Source of the DNA: Methylomarinum sp. Ch1-1
GTDB taxonomy: Bacteria; Pseudomonadota; Gammaproteobacteria; Methylococcales; Methylomonadaceae
Assembly: GCF_030717995.2 (NCBI RefSeq)
Contig: NZ_CP157743.1
Location: 2,320,501 to 2,384,500, forward strand
Reading direction: 5' to 3'
Length of the DNA: 64,000 nucleotides
The stretch's first letter is position 1. Each line of letters begins with the position of its first letter. Under the pieces are notes generated by a model. That model was not told the origin of the DNA and searched no databases. It saw only the letters and a list, made by a program, of their open reading frames with translations. The translations under genes and the position numbers were made by a program. Positions 17,382 to 25,920 of the stretch are shown one piece after another.

Positions 17382-18965
17382 CTAAAATTGGAAATACAAA
17401 AATTCTGAAACGCGTGTTAAACCAAAAATGGAGAACACGAACATGCCAGCCATGACAAAGGCCCAGGCTCTATTGAATTGAAAAGTTAATGCTTGCGATG
17501 CGATGCCTTGATTAAAAAGTGCATAATGTGGTTCGGTATGAGAAGAATAATCGAAATACCGCTTCATAATTTGTTGTGTATTAGGCATGACGAGTACGAT
17601 GATCAATAAGATTCCGACCCAAGTATAGGTATAAACAAATTGCGTGCCTCCACCAATATAACTGGTAATATTCAAGCCGCTTAGCAGATCGCTTGCAAAG
17701 TGCAGGCGGACGTAAATTGCGTTAGGTAGCGCGATGCCATTAAAACCGTACATGCCTTTGAAAATTTCTAAGGCGTCGGCCAAATTCTTGGCACGGAATA
17801 ATACCCAAGCATTGACGATCGAGATAAAAGTGATTAACCATGCCACGAGATTCCACGCAGGACTATTATCTAACCACTGTAAGTTAAACAGTCTTTTTAT
17901 AAAATGCCAGGCATGATTGATGATTAGGTACACGCCATGTAATCCTCCCCACAAAACAAACGTCCATCCCGCCCCGTGCCAGATCCCGCCAAGCAGCATC
18001 GTCGTGAACAAATTGATATAACGTCGTGTATCGCCTTTACGATTGCCGCCTAAGGCGATATAGACATAATCTCTCAAGAAACGAGATAACGTCATATGCC
18101 AGCGGCGCCAAAATTCAATAATACTGATTGATTTATATGGCGACGCGAAGTTTATTGGAAGAGATATGCCGAACATGAGAGAAAGGCCGATAGCCATATC
18201 GGAATAACCGGAAAAATCAAAATATAATTGAAAGGTGTAGGCGAGAGCGCCGCCCCATGCGATAAAAAATGATAGGTTTTCAATCGAATCTATCGAGTCA
18301 AACACAGGCGTGGCGTATTGGGCCACGCCATCGGCAAGTACAACCTTTTTGAATAATCCCATTGAAAAAATAGCGATTCCGCTGGCTATTTTTTCTAAAT
18401 TTGGCCTCGTATTTTCCAAGTGCAGAAATTGCGGCAGCATTTCTTTATGATGGACAATGGGCCCGGCGATAAGCTGTGGAAAGAACGTGACAAACAATGC
18501 GTAATGACTGAGCTTAAACTCTTGAGTCTCTCCTTTAAATGCATCGATGAGATAGGCGATCTGCTGGAATGTGAAAAAGGATATCGCCAAGGGTAGAACA
18601 ATAGGCTCTAGTTGAATGTTCGAACCTAACAGATTATTGATATTATCAACTAAAAAATTCGTGTATTTGAAATATCCTATAAGGCCTAAATTAAAGCTAA
18701 CGCCGGCTATTAAAAAGATTCTTGAGGATCTTTTATTGCCTTTTTTTCGTTGTTTAGATATTGTTTCTCCTAATGCATAATTGATTCCTATCGAACATAA
18801 AATGAGGGCCAGATAAGCGGGGTTCCACCAGGAATAAAAGAATAAAGAGGCTAATACTAAAAATCCTATCGCACTCTCCCCATTTTTATATTTGGCCAAG
18901 TAAAAATATAGAGAAAAAGTAATTGGCAAAAATAAAAAAATAAAAACGTAGGAATTGAATAGCAT
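17382..18965 (-). CDS. MBOAT family O-acyltransferase (AlgI-like)
   Basis: A 527-residue polytopic membrane protein of the membrane-bound O-acyltransferase family, which passes acyl groups across the inner membrane for attachment to polysaccharides such as alginate. Characteristic stretches are YFDFSGYSDMAIGLSLMFG, WRRWHMTLSRFLRDYVYIAL and LLGGIWHGAGWTFVLWGGLHG; the last contains the conserved catalytic histidine. It is directly followed by an SGNH-type partner (frameshifted), the usual two-gene acylation module. Its promoter side faces the sulfotransferase gene at 19108-19953. Confidence 0.95.
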   Translation of the reverse strand: MLFNSYVFIFLFLPITFSLYFYLAKYKNGESAIGFLVLASLFFYSWWNPAYLALILCSIGINYALGETISKQRKKGNKRSSRIFLIAGVSFNLGLIGYFKYTNFLVDNINNLLGSNIQLEPIVLPLAISFFTFQQIAYLIDAFKGETQEFKLSHYALFVTFFPQLIAGPIVHHKEMLPQFLHLENTRPNLEKIASGIAIFSMGLFKKVVLADGVAQYATPVFDSIDSIENLSFFIAWGGALAYTFQLYFDFSGYSDMAIGLSLMFGISLPINFASPYKSISIIEFWRRWHMTLSRFLRDYVYIALGGNRKGDTRRYINLFTTMLLGGIWHGAGWTFVLWGGLHGVYLIINHAWHFIKRLFNLQWLDNSPAWNLVAWLITFISIVNAWVLFRAKNLADALEIFKGMYGFNGIALPNAIYVRLHFASDLLSGLNITSYIGGGTQFVYTYTWVGILLIIVLVMPNTQQIMKRYFDYSSHTEPHYALFNQGIASQALTFQFNRAWAFVMAGMFVFSIFGLTRVSEFLYFQF

Positions 18966-19107
18966 TTCTAATGTACACTATGCTCGTTATTGTTATACGA
19001 ATCCAATCTATTGGCTATAGCATCTTGGTAAGTGCATCGCAATAAGTCCTTATCAGCTACCATTAGACGATAACATGTTATTTAGGGTCGAAAGGGGAAG
19101 AAATATT

Positions 19108-19953
19108 TTACCAGGAAAATTCTTTACTAAACATTTCTTTTAATTTTTTATTATATGGTGTATAAAATGATTTAAGAAAGTCGTTGCATGGGATACTTTT
19201 AATGTTGTAATTACCTGAGTTGAAAGCTTTAAATTCTATATTATCGTAATCTTCTAGTTCTAGAAAATGTAAAGCTTCTTTATAGGTTGTTTTAGGTTCA
19301 TTAAAGAGAGTTTCAGAATCAATTAATAAAATTTGGTTTATGTCGAAATATTTTAATAAAATTTCCAAGTACTCTGAATATATACTGCCAAGAAGAAAGG
19401 TGTCTTTCAGTTGAGGGTGGGAATATAAGTTCTCATGTAATAGAATTCCTTTCTTTTTAAACATATTGTACTCATATTGAACTAATTGTTCAAACTTTTG
19501 ATTTATCCTACAAGCTCTTTTTTCATGTTTGTAATAAGAATAACTTCTCTTTATTGGGTTTCTGACTAAAATAATTATTTTGGCGTTTGGAGCGGTCGAT
19601 TTTATAAGCTTGATTGATTTTTCTCTGAAAATATAGTCAGGAGTTCCGTCACCCAAAAGCAATTGTCTGTTTTTTATGGTCTTATGTATAAATTTATCAA
19701 TTCGGAATGGATAACGAAATTTATAATATTCGATCGGTTCAATAGGGAAGGTCGAAAAATACCATTGTTCTTTACCATCAGCTTTCATTACTTCAGGATG
19801 CTGAATTAGATAGTTATACAATGATGTTGTTCCACACTTAGGAAAGCCCATTATAAAAAAATCTGGAATAACTCCTAAAATACTTCTTACTTTAAGTGAA
19901 ACACGCCATGGGAGATGATTTGATATACTCAATAAAGTACTTCCAAAATTCAT
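19108..19953 (-). CDS. Sulfotransferase domain protein
   Basis: A 281-residue cytoplasmic PAPS-dependent sulfotransferase by motif. The 5'-phosphosulfate loop is MGFPKCGTTSLYNYL (residues 35-49) and the 3'-phosphate-binding motif is VRNPIKRSYSYYKHE (130-144). It probably transfers sulfate to a hydroxyl of a glycan or glycolipid intermediate. The gene is strikingly A+T-rich compared with its neighbours, which hints at separate acquisition. It lies between the MBOAT gene and an insertion sequence and may be cut off from the operon promoter by that insertion. Confidence 0.9.
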   Translation of the reverse strand: MNFGSTLLSISNHLPWRVSLKVRSILGVIPDFFIMGFPKCGTTSLYNYLIQHPEVMKADGKEQWYFSTFPIEPIEYYKFRYPFRIDKFIHKTIKNRQLLLGDGTPDYIFREKSIKLIKSTAPNAKIIILVRNPIKRSYSYYKHEKRACRINQKFEQLVQYEYNMFKKKGILLHENLYSHPQLKDTFLLGSIYSEYLEILLKYFDINQILLIDSETLFNEPKTTYKEALHFLELEDYDNIEFKAFNSGNYNIKSIPCNDFLKSFYTPYNKKLKEMFSKEFSW

Positions 19954-20069
19954 TACTATGCCTATTAATATAAAAAATTATTTCTTCATGGCATAAGTGC
20001 CTAGAAAAAATTCAGACGGTCTTAGGTGCTTCGTCATTCCGGCATGGATTGCCGGAATCCAGTTATCAT

Positions 20070-21478
20070 CACACGATTACCCACATCTCACCCCGAAGCG
20101 AAAACAGCCTTTCCAATCTCCAGGCCAACGGCATAATGCCTCACTTTTTCCATCCCTTCCCAAATCGCCTTAGGGCCGGGTTGACCATCGCTCTTTCGCC
20201 CCAGAAAACCACCAAAACCGGCAATAATCCGGATCATGTCGTTTAACGACGGTGTCGTTTCGGGTGGCTGACTGCGATGCTTGACAATCCAGGCCGCTTG
20301 CCATTCTTCGGGGTCGAACACCACATCACAAGGTAAATCGGGGCACTGTTGCCCCAATGTGACAACGTGTAATATACGCCAAGCAATGATCAAATAAATC
20401 ATCAAAGCGCGTTGCAACCGGTCAATTTCAGACAATTGCAACTTTTCGACTCGGCAACCGGTTTTGAGAATCCGAAAGAAGATTTCAATCAACCATCGAC
20501 GCCGATACCAATCGACCTGTTCCGCCGCCTGTTCCAAGGTGTCTATCAACCGGTTGGTGAGCAAGCGCCAAACAATCGGTTCAACGCCTTCTGGCGGATT
20601 GTCTTCTTGCGCTAAAATGATCGTGACCGATAAGTCGGAATCCGTTTTGCGTTTGCGTTTCAACGTCACTCGTTGTGCGTAGAGGCTTTGCCTGACCTGA
20701 CGCGCTTTGCGCTCACCATTCGCTTCCAGGGTAAACTCAATTTGACCCAGCGGCGAACTCGCCGCTACGCTATCCCACAGCTTATCGTCTTCATCGGCCA
20801 GCTTGCGGTTGTGTCGCGCCCGGATTAAATAATCGGCGGCATGGTGACGACGCTGGGCTTCTTCCAGCAAGTCTCTCAGGTCGCCCTCTCGATCCGCCAC
20901 ATAAACAAAACGCGTGCCGGGTGTTTGTTCGGCCAGGTCGGCAAGCCTGCCATAGCCTTCTATCCAACGCAGACTCTCTTTGATGTCCGGTTCATCCTTC
21001 GGTTTGCGCGACCACATCCAGGCGTCGGTTACCCCCAGTGCTTGACCGTCTGGCGTCACGAGCAAGGTGGGATGCACATAAAAACCTTGTCGCGCTTCGT
21101 AGTTTAAGCGACCCAACCCGGCAATTCCCGGTTGACTACTGAAGTCCAATTCGGTCGTATCTTGAAGGCCCAACACAACGGGATGGGCTTGCGCTCTTTC
21201 CAGGCTACGATCCGCATGTCCTTTGAGAATATCCAAAGGCTCAATCGCTTCATTACCCAGCAAACGATAGGCGGCCTTCGTTTCGCCCCAACCCATCGCC
21301 GCTAATGGCAAACTCGCCTGTGGTTGTACGGCTAATTGCTCTGTCAATTTGATCAACCTATTCGTTCTCCGTGCATCGCCCAAATCGACGCCCCCAATTC
21401 CTGTGCTACCCAACTCATCTTAATTCAGACAAAAACATCTATTTTATCGAATGTTTCCAATTTGTGGGTAATCGTGTG
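20070..21478 (-). mobile_element. IS4/IS50-type insertion sequence, complete ends and 9-bp target duplication
   Basis: A 1409-base element is bounded by 16-base perfect inverted repeats CACACGATTACCCACA at both ends. It is flanked by the 9-base direct repeat AGTTATCAT (20061-20069 and 21479-21487). Target duplications of this size are normal for IS4-group elements. The empty target is preserved in the related repeat at 23722-23835, which confirms the boundaries independently. Confidence 0.95.
20088..21413 (-). CDS. IS4 family (Tn5/IS50-like) transposase, N-terminus probably frameshifted
   Basis: A DDE transposase with catalytic acidic residues in LGLQDTTELDFS and YVADREGDLRDLL, and the IS4 signature Y(2)R(3)E(6)K in YRRRWLIEIFFRILK. 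The frame is open from a TTG at 21413. A natural ATG at 21418 lies in another frame and would encode MSWVAQELG, which matches how this family normally begins (WVxxELGGxxLGDARR). The C run at 21391-21395 has five bases; six would join MSWVAQEL to GGVDLGDARR. One base therefore seems to be missing near the N-terminus, so the transposase may be inactive or translated weakly from TTG. Confidence 0.92.
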   Translation of the reverse strand: MGSTGIGGVDLGDARRTNRLIKLTEQLAVQPQASLPLAAMGWGETKAAYRLLGNEAIEPLDILKGHADRSLERAQAHPVVLGLQDTTELDFSSQPGIAGLGRLNYEARQGFYVHPTLLVTPDGQALGVTDAWMWSRKPKDEPDIKESLRWIEGYGRLADLAEQTPGTRFVYVADREGDLRDLLEEAQRRHHAADYLIRARHNRKLADEDDKLWDSVAASSPLGQIEFTLEANGERKARQVRQSLYAQRVTLKRKRKTDSDLSVTIILAQEDNPPEGVEPIVWRLLTNRLIDTLEQAAEQVDWYRRRWLIEIFFRILKTGCRVEKLQLSEIDRLQRALMIYLIIAWRILHVVTLGQQCPDLPCDVVFDPEEWQAAWIVKHRSQPPETTPSLNDMIRIIAGFGGFLGRKSDGQPGPKAIWEGMEKVRHYAVGLEIGKAVFASG

Positions 21479-21685
21479 AGTTATCATGGATGATGACTTA
21501 TACAACTATACTTATTACCAATCACTTAAAAATTAAAATGCCAGTTCATTTTTATGCTTTAATATCAAATTATATAGAACTTTTTTATTGGTTAAAAAAA
21601 TCATAGTGTCCATAAAAACAGATATTATTTGGATAAGATTTTTTTTCTTATTTTAAACTGATTCTAAATAAGAATTTTGCCGCAT

Positions 21686-22786
21686 TTATTTAGTTGGGTG
21701 GACATAACTCAAAAGTAATTCTTGAAATTGTCTTACGGGCTGGGCGGTGAATTCATTTTCCACCAGGCGCCTACCGGCCTCTCCCATTCTGTGCCGCAGA
21801 TCCGGGTCATTGATAAGTTGTTCAACACGGGCTTTCAAGGTTGATGTATCGCCAGGATCAACCAGAAATCCATTATTGCCATCATGTATGACCTCTGGAA
21901 TGCCGCCCACACGGGTAGCCACCACCGGTTTGCGGCATGCTCCTGCTTCCAGATTAATCAGCCCTAAAGGTTCCTGCCAACGCGAAGGTACAACTATAAT
22001 ATCCGCAGTGTGATAGACATTTTCTACCTTCTTTACATAACCGATATAGCGGATACGGGAGTCATCCGCAAACAGTTCCTGTAGGTTTCGTTCAGTATAG
22101 GAGCCCGCAAACTTATTGGGATCACGGCATTCGCCGGCGATCAGGAAACGAACATTGGGATTTTTAATTTGATGAGCCATCTCGATGAAATCGGCGACCC
22201 CTTTAATTTCTCTTATTTGACCAAGAAAGGCCACCACTATATGTTCGGGATTAATTGCCAGTTCCCTACGCATGCTGTTTCCGGCATCAAATCTAGTAAG
22301 GTCAATTGGGTTATAGATGACCGGTTTTTGCAATTTGACGGGTAAGGAATGCTCGGCAGTATATTTGGAAACACTTATGGCGGCTTGACATAAGTTTATA
22401 AATGGAGAAGGCTCGTCATTGATGACGTGGTAGTGAACAATAATCGGGATGCGAAGCACCCGAGCGGCCAATAATTCCGCTGGTCTCCAGAAATTGGAGC
22501 TATTGATATGGATGACCGAGACTTCTTCTCTGCGGAAAAAAAACAAAGCCCTAAAAAAAGCACGTAGATAATTTATAACTGAACCGGGCTCGGTAAGCTT
22601 TCCCCAAACAGAGTAACGGATATCTAATTGTTTCAATTCATCTTCGATAGGGCCATGACACGGTAAAAGCAGAAGTGGCGTAAGTTTCTCTCGGTCGAGC
22701 GAAGGTAGGCTCGTAAACAGTACTCTGCTTGCTCCGCCCCAATTTCCTGCGCTCATGCTGAAAAAGCATACAACGGGTTTTTTCAT
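21686..22786 (-). CDS. Glycosyltransferase family 4
   Basis: A 366-residue GT-B glycosyltransferase. The N-terminal loop is GNWGGASRVLFTSLP, the donor domain begins VAFLGQIREIKGVADFIEMA, and EPLGLINLEAGACRKPVVAT is the E-x7-E motif with VGGIPEVIHDGNNGFLVDPGD after it. It is in the - strand polysaccharide operon downstream of the TylF-like methyltransferase, with a 167-base gap that holds no gene. It is the last glycosyltransferase before the insertion sequence. Confidence 0.92.
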   Translation of the reverse strand: MKKPVVCFFSMSAGNWGGASRVLFTSLPSLDREKLTPLLLLPCHGPIEDELKQLDIRYSVWGKLTEPGSVINYLRAFFRALFFFRREEVSVIHINSSNFWRPAELLAARVLRIPIIVHYHVINDEPSPFINLCQAAISVSKYTAEHSLPVKLQKPVIYNPIDLTRFDAGNSMRRELAINPEHIVVAFLGQIREIKGVADFIEMAHQIKNPNVRFLIAGECRDPNKFAGSYTERNLQELFADDSRIRYIGYVKKVENVYHTADIIVVPSRWQEPLGLINLEAGACRKPVVATRVGGIPEVIHDGNNGFLVDPGDTSTLKARVEQLINDPDLRHRMGEAGRRLVENEFTAQPVRQFQELLLSYVHPTK

Positions 22787-22953
22787 GAATTTATCACCTG
22801 GCGCTTGTTCTTGAGTAATTCTATTGTTAAAGTATTTCCTTAATCTCTACATAATAAGCAGCGACACTAAGTATCAGTGTGATTATGTATTTTTTCTAAA
22901 AGCCGGAAAACTCTTGCGATTAAAAAGAAACGGAAAAAAACTTGATTAGTTAT

Positions 22954-23664
22954 TTAGTGCTTAACGATATAGTATTTCCAGGTACATTTTTGATGTGATT
23001 GAATCACTTCTGGCTTGTCACTAAGAAACTCATCTATCGCTTTGGTTGCCCCAGGCCAGCGGTTATCACGATACTCATCGAACATAATTACTCCTCCCGG
23101 CTGAACCTTATCATATAAATTTTCTAGGGCAAGTGTGTAGGATTCATAAAGGTCACAGTCAAGATGAAGCAGGGCGATAGGTCCTTGGTACTTTGGGAGT
23201 GTTTCGTCAAACCAACCCTTAAGAAGATGTATACGCTCGTTAATAAGCTTTTCGTCTAAACGGCCATCACGCAGAACCTTCAATACTGTTTCCGGTGGGT
23301 TTGCCCAGAAACCTTTGCTTGTAATTGGCGTACTTTCGTCCTTCTCGATAGGATCAGGAAAACCTTCGAAAGAGTCGAACCCATAGTATGTTCTGGGCTT
23401 ATCTATATAATCACTTAATAAGGTGAATAAAAGGGCCCCATGTCCTATTGAAACGCCGCATTCTACGATGTCCCCATTTACGTTTTGGACCATGCAAAGC
23501 ATATCCTTGAAATAGAGATAACGATCTAGTGCCCCCCGATATATACGGGGCAAAAAAGGTGAATGGTTGTAACCAGCGGGGATGCTCTCTTCAAGAGGAT
23601 CGATTTTCTCAATTTTATAGTCTAATATCCTAAAGAATTTCTTAAATAATGATTTGATAGGCAT
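22954..23664 (-). CDS. TylF/MycF-type O-methyltransferase
   Basis: A 236-residue SAM-dependent methyltransferase of the macrocin-O-methyltransferase (TylF) family, which methylates sugar hydroxyls. The SAM loop is DIVECGVSIGHGALLFTLL, and the metal-binding region is LLHLDCDLYESYTLALENLY with GGVIMFDEYRDNRWPGA. Length is normal. It probably methylates a sugar of the exported glycan. A MITE-like repeat lies in the 176-base gap between it and the upstream sulfatase-like gene, so operon continuity across this gap is uncertain. Confidence 0.92.
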   Translation of the reverse strand: MPIKSLFKKFFRILDYKIEKIDPLEESIPAGYNHSPFLPRIYRGALDRYLYFKDMLCMVQNVNGDIVECGVSIGHGALLFTLLSDYIDKPRTYYGFDSFEGFPDPIEKDESTPITSKGFWANPPETVLKVLRDGRLDEKLINERIHLLKGWFDETLPKYQGPIALLHLDCDLYESYTLALENLYDKVQPGGVIMFDEYRDNRWPGATKAIDEFLSDKPEVIQSHQKCTWKYYIVKH

Positions 23665-23721
23665 CTGTTTTCTTCCTATTATTATGAATATATCCAGTCA
23701 ATTTACCATTTGGCTAGCTAT

Positions 23722-23835
23722 AGTACCTAGAAAAAAGTAAGACGGTCTTAGGGGCTTCGTCATTCCGGTATGGATTGCCGAAATCCAGTTATCATGGATG
23801 ATGGCTTTTGCAACTAAAATTATTACTAGGCACTT
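23722..23835 (+). repeat. MITE-like repeat of the AAGTGCCTAG family, intact copy
   Basis: A 114-base element starts GTACCTAG and ends CTAGGCAC, as complementary ends, with the internal hairpin-forming CATTCCGGTATGGATTGCCG. It contains the intact site CCAGTTATCATGGATGATG that is split by the insertion sequence in the copy at 19994-21527. It nearly abuts the stop codon of the sulfatase-like gene at 23841. Confidence 0.8.
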
Positions 23836-23840
23836 ACTTT

Positions 23841-25919
23841 TTATTTTTCCCAGTATTTAATCATTAATTTCTTATGCGCGGTTAAAAGTTTTTCTACAAT
23901 ACCAAAATCCTTTTCAGCGATATTATTTCTGCAGAACGGATCATTGTCGGTATTATACAGCTCATAATGTGGCCCATTATTTAAAGCAAAGCATTTCAAC
24001 TTCCATGGCCCTCGCCATATAAGCCAGTCGCGGGCGGATTCTATAGTTTCAACGTATTCAGGGCTAATAGAGAGCGTTCCGCTTTTGGGATTGGGTATTT
24101 CCAGTAGATTAAAGATATCGGGATAAGTGATATGGCCGGCCTTTTGTTTTGGCGGCGTCGACAGCCATATACCGGTTTCATAAAGAACCGTGAGTTCTTG
24201 GTTGATAGCTTCGCCTTCAATTACCGGCTTTAACGAAACGCCTTGAACTGTTTCCGGAATATTTACACCGCACAAATCCAATAGTGTCGGCATGATATCG
24301 ATGCTTCTGACTTTTTCACGATGTACGGTGCCTAGCTTGGAGTGATGGGAGTGAATAATTAAAGGGATATGCGCGCTTGAATCGCCGTTGATACTGTTTC
24401 CCTGTCCCCAGGTGTCATGTTCAAATAATTCCATGCCATGATCGCTGTAGATAACAATTATTGTATTATCGTTAAGTCCACATTTTTCTATATAGTTAAA
24501 TATTTGTTGAACTTCGTCATCAAATTGCCGAATCGATCCATCGTAGAGCGCAATGATTTGATCAAGATCGAAGGCGTCTCTGGGTTCTTGCTGGCTTTCA
24601 ATAATTTCTTCCGGCGAGGTGAGTCTCGACATACAGAATTTGGAACGACCTTGGTAATTTGGGTCCGAAAACAACTGATAATAAGGATAATTGCTAGAGA
24701 AAGGAGGGTGGGTTGTTCCCATAAAGAGATTTAGCAGAAAAGGGCGATTCTCTTTCGATAACTTTGCCAATTCATTGCGGGCTTCAAGTCCTAGTTGCCG
24801 AGTCAAGGGAACGCCGGCTAAATAATAAAGCTCCGGCAATACAATTTTGCCGAATTTATTATGGCAAAAAAGCGATAAGAATAATCGAATATCCTTGGGA
24901 CCTTGTTTGATTAAATATTTTAAATTCCATTGATCCTCAGGCAGTTTTTTATTTTGGAAGCCCAGCTTAAATTTGCCTAAATCACCGCCCGCCCAATCAC
25001 TAATAGTACTCGTTTGATAACCGGCTTTTTCCAAGCAAGCGGCCAGAGAGGGTAGGTTCATATTTTGAGTCTGAGCATCCGAAATAAAATTGTCTTTTAT
25101 TCCGTGAGTATCAGGCCAGCAGCCTGTGAACAGAGACACCAGACTGGGAGCGGTTCTTGCCAAAGGCACATAACAGGATTGAAATAATGTACTTCGTTTC
25201 GTCAGTTTGTCTAAAAATGGGCTGGTAGGTCGGTGGTAGCCATAGGCGCTTAAATGATCCGCCCGTAAGGTATCCGATCCGATCATGACGATGTTGGGAT
25301 ATTTTTGATCAGCTTGGTGAGGGACAGCAGACGGTTCTCGCTGCATACTATTCCAAAACAGCGGCAGGCAATAAACTAGCGATAGCAAAAATAAAAAGAT
25401 AAGGTCATGCCATTGACGATCGAGCAAAAAATCGGCTAAGAAAAACAAGTCAGGACCGGCAAATAAACAAAGAAGGATAAAGTCAATGCTTTTTAAATTG
25501 TTAACGGTGAGTTTTTGCCAGATGCTATGGAGCCGTACGATCTCAAAATTAGCGGAGGTTGCAATGATTCCTGGGGTGTGACGCAGATGATTAAGGAATT
25601 GCCGAACAGTGAATAATGCAAAGCTGATTATCCCGGCTAGGGTAGAAATGATAAGGGAATTATTCGGGCCAAAAGATTGACAAGTCAAGGAGCTTAAAAG
25701 CGAGCCAGGAAAGGCAAGATAAAAAGCGACTAGACAACTCCAGAAAGCCAGTCTGGTTAGGGCGTAAACGCCATAAATAAAGAACTTTTCTTGAACTTCC
25801 TTTCTGATTTTGGGCCCCGTTCTGGAAAAATTCAATAAAGAGCGAATAAGCAGTATTACGCCTATAGTAATGGCTACCCAGCCCGCAGAGAAAAGGGATT
25901 CGCTCAGGATTGAGGCCAT
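23841..25919 (-). CDS. Sulfatase-superfamily membrane protein with threonine at the nucleophile position
   Basis: A 692-residue protein with about five N-terminal transmembrane segments (roughly 12-30, 47-72, 88-106, 144-165, 171-190) and a periplasmic alkaline-phosphatase-superfamily domain. Metal-binding motifs are MIGSDTLRADHLS (Asp216) and IYSDHGMELFEHD (about 488-500). The sulfatase motif C/S-x-P-x-R is replaced by TAPSL (Thr256), so no formylglycine can form in the usual way. Membrane-anchored phosphoglycerol and phosphoethanolamine transferases use a threonine and the same five-helix layout, so a phospho-substituent transferase is at least as likely as a sulfatase. The start is two bases from the upstream glycosyltransferase stop. 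Confidence 0.85.
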   Translation of the reverse strand: MASILSESLFSAGWVAITIGVILLIRSLLNFSRTGPKIRKEVQEKFFIYGVYALTRLAFWSCLVAFYLAFPGSLLSSLTCQSFGPNNSLIISTLAGIISFALFTVRQFLNHLRHTPGIIATSANFEIVRLHSIWQKLTVNNLKSIDFILLCLFAGPDLFFLADFLLDRQWHDLIFLFLLSLVYCLPLFWNSMQREPSAVPHQADQKYPNIVMIGSDTLRADHLSAYGYHRPTSPFLDKLTKRSTLFQSCYVPLARTAPSLVSLFTGCWPDTHGIKDNFISDAQTQNMNLPSLAACLEKAGYQTSTISDWAGGDLGKFKLGFQNKKLPEDQWNLKYLIKQGPKDIRLFLSLFCHNKFGKIVLPELYYLAGVPLTRQLGLEARNELAKLSKENRPFLLNLFMGTTHPPFSSNYPYYQLFSDPNYQGRSKFCMSRLTSPEEIIESQQEPRDAFDLDQIIALYDGSIRQFDDEVQQIFNYIEKCGLNDNTIIVIYSDHGMELFEHDTWGQGNSINGDSSAHIPLIIHSHHSKLGTVHREKVRSIDIMPTLLDLCGVNIPETVQGVSLKPVIEGEAINQELTVLYETGIWLSTPPKQKAGHITYPDIFNLLEIPNPKSGTLSISPEYVETIESARDWLIWRGPWKLKCFALNNGPHYELYNTDNDPFCRNNIAEKDFGIVEKLLTAHKKLMIKYWEK

Positions 25920-25920
25920 A

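Larger units (their letters stand above)
19994..21527 (+). repeat. MITE-like repeat of the AAGTGCCTAG family, interrupted by the insertion sequence
   Basis: The left part (19994-20069) and right part (21479-21527) together match the uninterrupted element at 23722-23835: AGTGCCTAGAAAAAA, then GACGGTCTTAGG, GCTTCGTCATTCCGG, CCAGTTATCATGGATGATG and TATTACCAATCACTT. The insertion sequence at 20070-21478 splits it at AGTTATCAT, which is duplicated on both sides. Confidence 0.85.

Noticed and set aside
23841-25919. Simple call as a sulfatase
   Set aside because: The C/S-x-P-x-R maturation motif is absent (TAPSL), so arylsulfatase activity should not be assumed.
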